This document shows positions 1-5,975 of a stretch of 15,306 nucleotides of DNA, in pieces; within the stretch, counting starts at the first letter, position 1; each line of letters begins with the position of its first letter. The notes beneath the pieces are model-generated. The model worked only from the letters and a program-made list of their open reading frames with translations. It made no database searches and was not told the DNA's origin. The DNA lies in contig JASLXP010000643.1 of the NCBI GenBank assembly GCA_030740295.1, positions 1 through 15,306 on the forward strand, in the 5' to 3' direction. Position numbers and translations under genes: made by a program. Source of the DNA: Planctomycetota bacterium. Lineage in GTDB: Bacteria; Planctomycetota; PUPC01; JACPCR01.

Positions 1-13
1 CTTCCGAAAGCCA

Positions 14-45
14 GCGGGACCCTGGCGTGCCCAGGTTGCGCCCGC
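14..45. other. two-tier stem-loop at the left edge
   Basis: GCGGG (14-18) pairs with CCCGC (41-45), and inside it CCTGG (21-25) pairs with CCAGG (31-35) around a CGTGC loop. No T-run follows, so it is a poor intrinsic terminator. It lies in the 175 bases before the first gene of the DGR cassette. Where a DGR target gene precedes its accessory gene, a hairpin just after the variable repeat is a known homing element (Bordetella phage BPP-1). That role here is only a possibility, because no variable repeat is in view. The rest of 1-175 shows no recognisable gene. Confidence 0.4.
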
Positions 46-175
46 AAGGCAGCCTTAGTCGGGAAGCCGATCTTTTCGTTGGCGCAAACGGGCTCGCGCC
101 CTGGAAGACACGGGTTGGCAAGCAACCACGTGGCACATGAATAGTTTGTCTTGCGCAAGATTCCGGAGCCTTCTT

Positions 176-646
176 ATGCCATTGAAATTTTTCGCAGTAC
201 CAGCGATGAATCCGGAAGCGGCTGAGACCGATCTGAACATTTTCCTCCGCACGCACCGGGTCCTGACCGTTCGGAAGGAGCTGGTGAATACTCAAAGCGA
301 ATCCCCATCCTGGGCCATCGCTGTCGAATATCTTGAAGGGGTACCATCAAGGGCAGGTAAAACTCCCAGCATCGATTACCGAGAGGTACTGAACGAGGCG
401 GATTTTGAAGTCTTTCGCCGATTGCGAGACCTGCGGAAAGAACTGGCGGAGGCCGAGGGCAAGCCGGTCTACACCATCTTCACCAACGCCCAGCTCGCAG
501 AGATGGTACAACGCAAAGTGGACAGCCTGACAGGCCTGAAGGACATCGAAGGCGTTGGAGACGCGAAGGTTGAGAAATACGGGGAGCGTTTTCTCGAGGT
601 AATGAAAGAAATACCAGCAGAGAAATCGAAGCAGCCTGCAGAATAG
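176..646 (+). CDS. HRDC-domain accessory protein of a diversity-generating retroelement
   Basis: 156 aa. Residues about 75-147 form an HRDC (helicase and RNase D C-terminal) domain, a small helical nucleic-acid-binding module; visible marks are EVFRRLRDLRKELA, IFTNAQLAEMV and the helix-hairpin-like GIEGVGDAKVEKYG region (residues 122-136, here IEGVGDAKVEKYG). Residues 1-56 form a separate N-terminal domain (KFFAVPAMNPEAA, then HRVLTVRKEL, then WAIAVEYLEG). I recognise this layout from proteins encoded beside DGR reverse transcriptases, where HRDC proteins take the place of the usual Avd accessory. The inferred role is binding the template RNA or RT during mutagenic cDNA synthesis. The start at 176 is preferred because GGAG (167-170 area) sits a few bases upstream; an earlier ATG at 137 would add 13 residues with no good ribosome site. 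The RT gene follows after 99 bases. No helicase or nuclease domain is attached, so it is not a RecQ or RNase D fragment by appearance. Confidence 0.87.
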   Translation: MPLKFFAVPAMNPEAAETDLNIFLRTHRVLTVRKELVNTQSESPSWAIAVEYLEGVPSRAGKTPSIDYREVLNEADFEVFRRLRDLRKELAEAEGKPVYTIFTNAQLAEMVQRKVDSLTGLKDIEGVGDAKVEKYGERFLEVMKEIPAEKSKQPAE

Positions 647-667
647 AAAGATACAACAGCGTACTTT

Positions 668-690
668 GGAGTGCTCCGACTTGTCGGAGC
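668..690. repeat. REP-like palindrome / terminator-like hairpin between HRDC and RT genes
   Basis: GCTCCGAC (673-680) and GTCGGAGC (683-690) are perfect inverted arms around TT, followed by TTTCACTTTC. GGAG (668-671) can alternatively pair with CTCC (674-677), so two exclusive hairpins are possible. It may act as a weak terminator or attenuator between the accessory and RT genes. The form GGAGTGC-stem-ACTTGT-stem-GCTTT resembles a dispersed palindrome I associate with Verrucomicrobia-like genomes; this link is from memory. Confidence 0.6.
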
Positions 691-745
691 TTTCACTTTC
701 TGAGCGCTGCAGTGAGTCCACAGAGCTGAAACAGAGAACAGATCC

Positions 746-1759
746 GTGAAACGAACAGGTGACCTCTACTGGCGAATTGCCGAACCAGAAAATCTCAGGC
801 TCGCATTCTGGAAAGCTCAGAAGGGCAAACAAGACCACCCGGAGATCCAGGAATATCGAGATCACCTCGAAGAAAACCTTGATGAACTGCGGGGCTCCAT
901 TCTCGACAGGGATGTTCGAATTGGTGACTACCGCTACTTCACCGTCCGGGATCCGAAAACACGCCAAATTTGTGCTGCCCCATTCAATGAACGTGTACTC
1001 CATCACGCGATCATGAATCTGTGCGAGCCGGTCTTCGAGAGATATGCCATTGACGACACTTACGCCTGCCGACCAGGAAAAGGAACTCACCGGGCGATGC
1101 TGCGCGCACGCGAGTTCGCAGGGCGGTTTCCTTTCTGTCTGAAGATGGATATCGCACACTATTTCGGCAGCATCGATCACGGCGTCCTCATGGCATTGCT
1201 GGAACGGCGATTCAAGGACTCAGATCTTCTCGCCCTCTTCGTAACGATCCTTGCCAGCTTCGAGGCCGACCCGGGAAAGGGCCTCCCCATCGGCAACCTG
1301 ACCAGCCAGCACTTTGCTAACTTCTATCTGGGCTGGTTTGACCACTTTGTGAAAGAGCAACTTCGCATCAAGGGCTATGTGCGATACATGGACGACTTTC
1401 TTGTGTTCGGCAGAAATCGCCAGGAGTTGAGAGCGGGATTGGAAGTGATTCGTGCATTCCTGGCCGAAGAGCTTGGTTTGCGTTTGAAGGAGGGAGTACA
1501 GCTCAAGCCTTCCCGCGCGGGTGTCAGCTTTCTTGGTTATCGCGTCTTTCCAGACAAGGTAAGTCTGACTCGACGAAGCCGGGAGCGATTCATCATGAGG
1601 TTTCAGAAGTACGAAGGACAGTTGGCTGATGGTGTTCTGTCTGAGACAGAGGCCGCCCGCCGGATGCAGGCCGTGATTGGGTTTACAGAATGGGCTGACG
1701 CTGCCGGATTTCGCCGTGCCGCGCTGAAAAAATATGGGGCACAGCCCACAGACGGGTGA
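746..1759 (+). CDS. DGR-type reverse transcriptase
   Basis: 337 aa, close to the usual 300-400 aa of DGR enzymes, which copy template-repeat RNA into cDNA with adenine-directed errors. Visible RT motifs: LKMDIAHYFGSIDH (residues 132-145, catalytic Asp135); LPIGNLTSQ (180-188), the GxxxSQ form that marks DGR RTs in place of the QGxxxSP of group II intron and retroviral enzymes; YMDD (214-217), the metal-binding pair; FLGYRVFP (262-269), the primer-grip region. There is no maturase X domain, HNH or integrase domain, which argues against a group II intron. The start is GTG at 746, with only a weak purine stretch (CAGAGAAC) before it. The stop TGA (1757-1759) overlaps the 5' part of the template repeat. 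It forms one cassette with the HRDC gene upstream, on the same strand. Confidence 0.95.
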   Translation: MKRTGDLYWRIAEPENLRLAFWKAQKGKQDHPEIQEYRDHLEENLDELRGSILDRDVRIGDYRYFTVRDPKTRQICAAPFNERVLHHAIMNLCEPVFERYAIDDTYACRPGKGTHRAMLRAREFAGRFPFCLKMDIAHYFGSIDHGVLMALLERRFKDSDLLALFVTILASFEADPGKGLPIGNLTSQHFANFYLGWFDHFVKEQLRIKGYVRYMDDFLVFGRNRQELRAGLEVIRAFLAEELGLRLKEGVQLKPSRAGVSFLGYRVFPDKVSLTRRSRERFIMRFQKYEGQLADGVLSETEAARRMQAVIGFTEWADAAGFRRAALKKYGAQPTDG

Positions 1760-1883
1760 GAACCGCGTCAACCGGGGCGGTAGCTGGAACAACTCTGCCA
1801 GGAACTGCCGCTCCGCGAATCGCAACAGGAACAGGCCCTCGAACCGTAACAACAACCTGGGCCTCCGCCTCGCCTTGCCCTCA
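1758..1883 (+). other. DGR template repeat (TR) of FGE/lectin-fold type
   Basis: Read in the frame starting GAG at 1758, this stretch gives ENRVNRGGSWNN, then SARNCRSANRNRNRP, then SNRNNNLGLRLA. That is the C-terminal end of the formylglycine-generating-enzyme/C-type-lectin fold used by many DGR targets. Twelve Asn codons (AAY; eleven AAC, one AAT) fall at 1761, 1770, 1788, 1791, 1803, 1818, 1824, 1830, 1842, 1848, 1851 and 1854. AAC is the usual mutable codon because randomising both adenines cannot give a stop. From 1857 to 1882 there is no adenine, as expected for the initiation-of-mutagenic-homing-like 3' part. The 5' limit is uncertain: the same frame reads PQTG just upstream, so the repeat may start inside the last RT codons (about 1743). 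It is not a gene: an ORF with ATG at 1734 exists only because the template keeps the target's reading frame. The matching variable repeat is not in this window. Confidence 0.93.
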
Positions 1884-2438
1884 GCTCACCGGTGCAGCCG
1901 GAGTGCCTCCGCTGAACAGGGCTGTGTCCCGCCCCCGATTCCGGGGCAAAGAGAGAAGGCGCCCTGGGGCTGGTACCGATACAGAAGTGTCGGGAAGGTC
2001 CCGGGGAGCTGATATTCTCTCTGTTGTGGTGGAGTGAATTGAATTGGTAACGATCCAATGTTTTGCAGTCCCTGTGAGCTTGCCGGCAAGCCCGCAGGGG
2101 TCGCAGAAAATACGACGGAGTACTAAGGTGGCGACCGGGACGCCCGCCCCACATCTCCGTGCTGTATCTTGTTGGAGTACTTGTGAAATCGACCAGTAAG
2201 GTGAAGGGCAAGTAGCCAGAGATGGCGAACGTGGCGGCCGGTTCACCCTTAAGTGCTCGACAGGTAACAACCCATCACTTCCTTACCTAAAGTTCTGCGC
2301 GGCAAACCGATACTCCTCTGGGACAGATAACGATCCCACCTTGGCCTGGCCGGTCATGGGCGACGTAACTCGTTGCGTCCCAACAGTCAGGGGAATTCTT
2401 GTTCGACAGATCTATTGGTTCGATCAGAGAGATTCCCT
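1884..2438 (+). other. gene-free, stem-loop-rich region downstream of the template repeat
   Basis: About 555 bases with no convincing gene on either strand. Hairpins seen by eye: CAGC-C-GGAG (1895-1903) with CTCCGCTG (1907-1914), loop TGC, one bulged C; CCCCG (1933-1937) with CGGGG (1942-1946), loop ATTC; the long palindrome at 2070-2099; ACGGAG (2115-2120) with CTCCGT (2155-2160), enclosing GGCG/CGCC (2130-2133/2141-2144). In BPP-1 the spacer RNA next to the template repeat is needed for cDNA priming and RT binding. Here that spacer would be this non-coding stretch rather than RT coding sequence. The 3' part (2161-2438) is the leader of the next gene; I see no clear promoter or riboswitch in it. 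Confidence 0.5.
2070..2099. repeat. 30-bp near-perfect palindrome
   Basis: The centre GCTTGCCGGCAAGC (2078-2091) is a perfect 14-bp palindrome. It is flanked by CCCTGTG (2070-2076) and CGCAGGG (2093-2099), which pair with one G-T wobble; the only mismatch is A2077/C2092. No T-run follows on either strand, so it is not a standard terminator. It could be an RNA stem at the end of the DGR transcript, a protein-binding operator or a REP-like unit. Confidence 0.6.
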
Positions 2439-4409
2439 ATGAACTCATTGTGGGCGGCCTCAGAATCGAATGCTCGAAAACGGCTGATACAGGGAATCCC
2501 CGCCGGCATAGTTGCCGTTTGTCTGCTGTTATCCGCCTCCAGGAGCGAAGAGGCCGGCCGGTCATTCTCTCCTTTCAAAGCGAGAGCCGCGGCAGAAGAA
2601 GAGCAGGCTGAGAACAACGCGGCGCCCGTCCCCAGGTTTACGACAAACAAGGTTGGAGCAACGGCTTCAACCGGGGCTGCCGCTTCGAAAGCCGGTAAGG
2701 AAGAAGCTGAGTCAAGGTCAGAAAACAGGTCGCCGATACCGGTATTCTCAACGACCAGGGCCGCCCAGCAGGCTGAATCGGATTCTGCTCCAGAGCGTGA
2801 ATACCTGGAGAAAGAGGACCCACCCCAACAACTGGCTCTGGGCAAGAAACGCTCGACGGGCTTCACTCGTGCTAACGGCACGGCGCCGCAGATCACCGTC
2901 AGTTCATTCAACATCCCCGAGAGCAGCATTCCCCAGGAAGAGCTCGACCTGATCCTTGATCCGATGAAGGATGCGCCCCTGGGCCTTGCTGAATTGAAGG
3001 CCAGGATACGAGAGGCACTTCAAGAGGCATACAGAGAGCGCGGCATCAAGGGTGTCCAGATTTTCATTCCTCCCCAGACCATCAGGAATCGTGAACTGCT
3101 GGTGAATGTCATCGAGCCGAAGCTCGGCAAGATCACAATCGAAGGTAATCGTTACTTCAAAGAGAACAACCTGCGACGTCTGCTCAAAGGCATCTCGACC
3201 ACCAACGGCACGATTGTCATCGAGCAGCTCGAACAGCGACTTCGCCGAGCCAACAGACACCCGGACAGGAAAGTCGCAGTCGTCCTGAAAAAAGGCGAGC
3301 AGGCGGGCGAGACCGACATCGTGATGCGGGTGAAGGAACGCGAAGCCATCCACGGGATCTCCCCGCTCCATGTGAGCACGGGCATCGCAAACACCGGCTC
3401 AGCCAGCACGGGCCGGCTTCGCGTGAATCACGCCATCCAATACACCAACGTTCTGGGCAAAGAGCATGTCGCCGGAGTCACCTGGCAATACAATCCCGAG
3501 GACATCAACCAGGTGCGCGCGGTATCGGGCTCATACCAGATCCCGCTCGGACTTACGGGGCATAGCCTCTCTTTCTTTGGCGGGCATTCTGATGTTGAGT
3601 CACCCACATCTCAGGATGGCCTCGAGCTCTTCGGCAACAGCATCATCGCCGGAGTTCAGGCGAATTTTGAATTGCCTGAATTCTGGAATATGGAATCCAT
3701 GCTTTCCCTTGGCGTCGAATGGACGAAGCTTAAAAACACCATCGACTTTGCCGGACAGGAGGTCCTTGATTCCAACCTCGGCATGCTTCCTCTGACGACT
3801 CGTTATTCTTTCGTGAAGAGGGGCGCGACGGGGGTTACCGCGGGAAACTTAGGTTTCAGGTATCACATGGGAGGACTGGCCTCGAGAAGCGATCAGGCGG
3901 ATTTTGACATCTTCCGCGAAGGGGCGCCCTCCGATTTTCTTGTGGTGGAGTTGGGGCTTCAACGTTACCAGCGCCTCGGCGAACGTTTCATGTTGAATGT
4001 CGATCTCAAAGGACAGTGGAGTCCGGATGATCTTCTGCCCGCCGAACAGATGCACATCGGCGGTGCGAGCACTGTGCGTGGCATCGAACGTTCAGAGGTC
4101 TCCGGCGATCAGGGCTTCATCGCCCGCGCCGAGATCGAAGGCCCTCCAATGCGGGGCCCACTCAGTCGGATCTCCTCAGCGGATGACACCTTCACCGTCA
4201 AGGCGTTTCTTGATTACGGAATGGCGTACCTCGAAGACACCACAGGCAAAAGTCGCTCGAGCGATATCGCCGGTGCAGGTGTTGGCGTGAGCTACCGGAT
4301 CAACAGTTACATCGAGGCGAATGTCGATGCCGGCACTGCACTTATGGATGCCCAGCAGACGGAGAGCGGCGACATATTCGTGCATTTCAATATCGCCATC
4401 AGATTCTGA
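2439..4409 (+). CDS. TpsB/FhaC/ShlB-family outer-membrane transporter
   Basis: 656 aa. TpsB proteins are outer-membrane barrels that export one TpsA partner in two-partner secretion. Order: signal-peptide-like start with ARKR (12-15) and hydrophobic GIVAVCLLLSA (23-33); a low-complexity Ala/Glu/Ser/Pro stretch (about 40-150); POTRA 1 (about 152-226, with PPQTIRNRELLV); POTRA 2 (about 228-300, with IEGNRYF); then a barrel (about 305-656). The loop-6 motif appears as STVRG (544-548) followed by Ile rather than the usual Phe/Tyr, and the chain ends in Phe (IAIRF), as outer-membrane proteins do. TpsB proteins are usually 550-590 aa; the excess is the N-terminal linker. ATG 2439 is chosen since AGAGAG lies about 8 bases upstream and a signal peptide follows; a TTG at 2373 would hide it. 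No TpsA-like gene is in the window, so the cargo is unknown. A BamA/TamA relative is less likely, with only two POTRA domains. Confidence 0.85.
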   Translation: MNSLWAASESNARKRLIQGIPAGIVAVCLLLSASRSEEAGRSFSPFKARAAAEEEQAENNAAPVPRFTTNKVGATASTGAAASKAGKEEAESRSENRSPIPVFSTTRAAQQAESDSAPEREYLEKEDPPQQLALGKKRSTGFTRANGTAPQITVSSFNIPESSIPQEELDLILDPMKDAPLGLAELKARIREALQEAYRERGIKGVQIFIPPQTIRNRELLVNVIEPKLGKITIEGNRYFKENNLRRLLKGISTTNGTIVIEQLEQRLRRANRHPDRKVAVVLKKGEQAGETDIVMRVKEREAIHGISPLHVSTGIANTGSASTGRLRVNHAIQYTNVLGKEHVAGVTWQYNPEDINQVRAVSGSYQIPLGLTGHSLSFFGGHSDVESPTSQDGLELFGNSIIAGVQANFELPEFWNMESMLSLGVEWTKLKNTIDFAGQEVLDSNLGMLPLTTRYSFVKRGATGVTAGNLGFRYHMGGLASRSDQADFDIFREGAPSDFLVVELGLQRYQRLGERFMLNVDLKGQWSPDDLLPAEQMHIGGASTVRGIERSEVSGDQGFIARAEIEGPPMRGPLSRISSADDTFTVKAFLDYGMAYLEDTTGKSRSSDIAGAGVGVSYRINSYIEANVDAGTALMDAQQTESGDIFVHFNIAIRF

Positions 4410-4480
4410 GTGGCCGGATTTCATCAGGTGTGGCCAGTGACAGTTCTTCAGTTCTGGAACAAGCGCGATTGGTTCTCCGT

Positions 4481-4505
4481 TCTTCAGTCCCGGAGGGACT
4501 GAAGA
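4481..4505. repeat. perfect 10-bp hairpin, REP-like
   Basis: TCTTCAGTCC (4481-4490) and GGACTGAAGA (4496-4505) are perfect inverted arms around CGGAG. It sits 71 bases after the TpsB stop and could end that transcript, but no T-run follows. The core CAGTCCCGGAGGGACTG looks like a short dispersed palindrome seen many times per genome in some environmental bacteria; that is recollection, not a search result. Confidence 0.6.
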
Positions 4506-4515
4506 GGTCACCTCA

Positions 4516-4544
4516 TTGACTAAGCAGATAGGGGTATTCATAAT
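4516..4544 (+). promoter_or_regulatory. sigma70-like promoter for the STAS/HATPase gene
   Basis: TTGACT (4516-4521, five of six to TTGACA) and CATAAT (4539-4544, five of six to TATAAT) are separated by exactly 17 bases. Transcription would start near 4551, giving a leader of about 47 bases before the GTG at 4598. It lies just downstream of the hairpin at 4481-4505, which fits a boundary between transcription units. Confidence 0.6.
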
Positions 4545-4597
4545 GCCGAATCTCTGGCAGCCAGCCCAGCCGCCCGTTAAAGACTGGAGATCCCCCC

Positions 4598-5884
4598 GTG
4601 CCGGAACTGAAGCTCCAAACCGAAATTGAAAGCATCGGAGGCGTCGAATTCACACGCCTTTCGCTCGCGGGCTTCATCAATTCCTCCACATTTCAGAATT
4701 TTCAGAAGACGCTGGACGTCCTGCTCCAGGCGCCGCCCAGGGAGCTTGTGCTCGATTTTGCCGAGGTGCAATACATCAACTCCACCGGCATGAGCACGCT
4801 GGCCAATTACCGCAATGCGTTTCTCAAAGCCGACTCGGAAATGGTGGTTCTGAATACCTCTGATCCGGTTTACGGCATCATGTCCCTCATTGGCCTGCCC
4901 GAGATTATCCCAATTTTCAGCAATGAGGACCTGCTCTTCAGCTATATCCGCAGCGGCAAGGTGGGTGACCGCCGCATCGATATCGCCAGCGAAGAAACCC
5001 CGGAAGCCTGGAAACCTAAAGGCGAAGACGGCCCAGCGGGCGCAAAGGAATTTGAGATGCTCAAACCAGAGGACTCCATCGTCCTCATGGTCGTGCCGCA
5101 GCGGGACCGTTTTACGGAAATCACCCGCCGCCGGCTGATGGCGCCCAAGGGCCGGTTCGAGTTCGCCTTCAATTGCGATGAGGCGCTCAACATGTTCGAC
5201 CGATTGAATCCGGACCTCGTGATCCTCGAGGACCAGCTCGAAGGTGCGGAGGATTTTCTCGCGACCATCAAAGTGCAGAGGGGTAAGAGCATCACACCGA
5301 TCATTAAGGTCTATGATCCGGGCACGGATCTGACTCAGCGCAAGCAATTCAAGATTTGGGAGGATGCTTACCTGGTTGAACCATTCGAGATGGTCGAGCT
5401 CTTCACCCTCTCGGAAGCCGAGCTCCGGCAGATACCGAAGAACCGGCAGATACTGCTGCACCTGACCCATTTCGAGTTTCGCAGCACCACCATCGAGGTC
5501 GAAAAATCCAAAGAATTGTCCAAACAGGTGCTGTCTGTCTCCGGCCTCGACAAGACCGCTGGAACCGAAATGCAGGCCGCATTCACTGAGGCTGTGGACA
5601 ACGGGGTCCTGCACGGACACAAAGGCGACACCAGCAAACAGATCGATGTCGTGGTGCTGATCGATAATGACAAGATACAGATAACGGTCGAAGATCAGGG
5701 GGCAGGTTTTGATTATCAGAAACACCTGAAGGCGGTGCGTGAATCCCCGAACCCACTGGAAAAGCGCGTCTCCGGCCGGACGGGCGGGCTCGGCATTCAT
5801 CTTATGACCCGATGCACGGACCAGTTGGAATACCTGGGCGCGGGCAATTGTGTGCGATTGACGAAATACCTTTCTGCGGGATAA
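4598..5884 (+). CDS. STAS / degenerate receiver / HATPase fusion regulator
   Basis: 428 aa, soluble. Residues 5-117 are a STAS domain (anti-anti-sigma type) with the motif YINSTGM (59-65); Ser62 or Thr63 is at the site phosphorylated in SpoIIAA/RsbV. Residues about 160-270 look like a CheY-type receiver, but the acidic pair is replaced by Pro-Gln (167-168), the acceptor Asp by Glu211 (DLVILED), and the conserved Lys by Glu261 (AYLVEPF). Residues about 287-425 are an RsbW/SpoIIAB-like HATPase with N-box Glu331/Asn335 (EAVDN), G1 box DQGAGF (366-371) and G2 box GRTGGLGIHL (393-402). The anti-sigma kinase and its antagonist are thus in one chain, so internal phosphorylation of the STAS Ser/Thr is plausible. 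It starts with GTG, with GGAG about 8 bases upstream. No sigma-factor or PP2C phosphatase gene is adjacent, so the target pathway is unknown. Confidence 0.85.
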   Translation: MPELKLQTEIESIGGVEFTRLSLAGFINSSTFQNFQKTLDVLLQAPPRELVLDFAEVQYINSTGMSTLANYRNAFLKADSEMVVLNTSDPVYGIMSLIGLPEIIPIFSNEDLLFSYIRSGKVGDRRIDIASEETPEAWKPKGEDGPAGAKEFEMLKPEDSIVLMVVPQRDRFTEITRRRLMAPKGRFEFAFNCDEALNMFDRLNPDLVILEDQLEGAEDFLATIKVQRGKSITPIIKVYDPGTDLTQRKQFKIWEDAYLVEPFEMVELFTLSEAELRQIPKNRQILLHLTHFEFRSTTIEVEKSKELSKQVLSVSGLDKTAGTEMQAAFTEAVDNGVLHGHKGDTSKQIDVVVLIDNDKIQITVEDQGAGFDYQKHLKAVRESPNPLEKRVSGRTGGLGIHLMTRCTDQLEYLGAGNCVRLTKYLSAG

Positions 5885-5925
5885 CGCGCTTTCAGTCTTC
5901 GGGACAGATCCAGACTACCGCGCAG

Positions 5926-5946
5926 AATCCTGAATCTTGAATCCTG
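5926..5946 (+). repeat. heptanucleotide tandem repeat (AATCYTG x3)
   Basis: Three 7-base units, AATCCTG, AATCTTG and AATCCTG, stand head to tail, 29 bases before the chosen start of the nucleotide-sugar dehydrogenase. An in-frame TTG at 5937 lies inside the repeat and could extend that protein by 13 residues. Other 7-base tandem repeats lie upstream of metH (10994 and 11065). Confidence 0.75.
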
Positions 5947-5975
5947 AATACACCGGATTCACTGCACCTGAAAAA

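Noticed and set aside
1..175. Variable repeat at the left edge
   Set aside because: No stretch here matches the TR sequence, even allowing changes at adenines.
1734..2012. 92-aa ORF with an FGE-like NRGGSWNN sequence, as a protein-coding gene
   Set aside because: It holds only the last 40 residues of the FGE fold and then runs into unrelated sequence. It is best explained as the template repeat, which keeps the target's reading frame.
746..2160. Group II intron
   Set aside because: The RT lacks the maturase and endonuclease domains, has the DGR GNLTSQ motif, and no intron domain V-like structure was seen nearby.
1768..2270. Minus-strand ORFs of 147 and 129 aa over the TR and downstream region
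   Set aside because: Low-complexity, Arg/Ser/Gly-rich translations with no recognisable family, lying opposite the template repeat.
4577..5800. 407-aa minus-strand ORF opposite the STAS/HATPase gene
   Set aside because: The plus strand carries clear domain motifs, a promoter and a ribosome site; the minus ORF has none.
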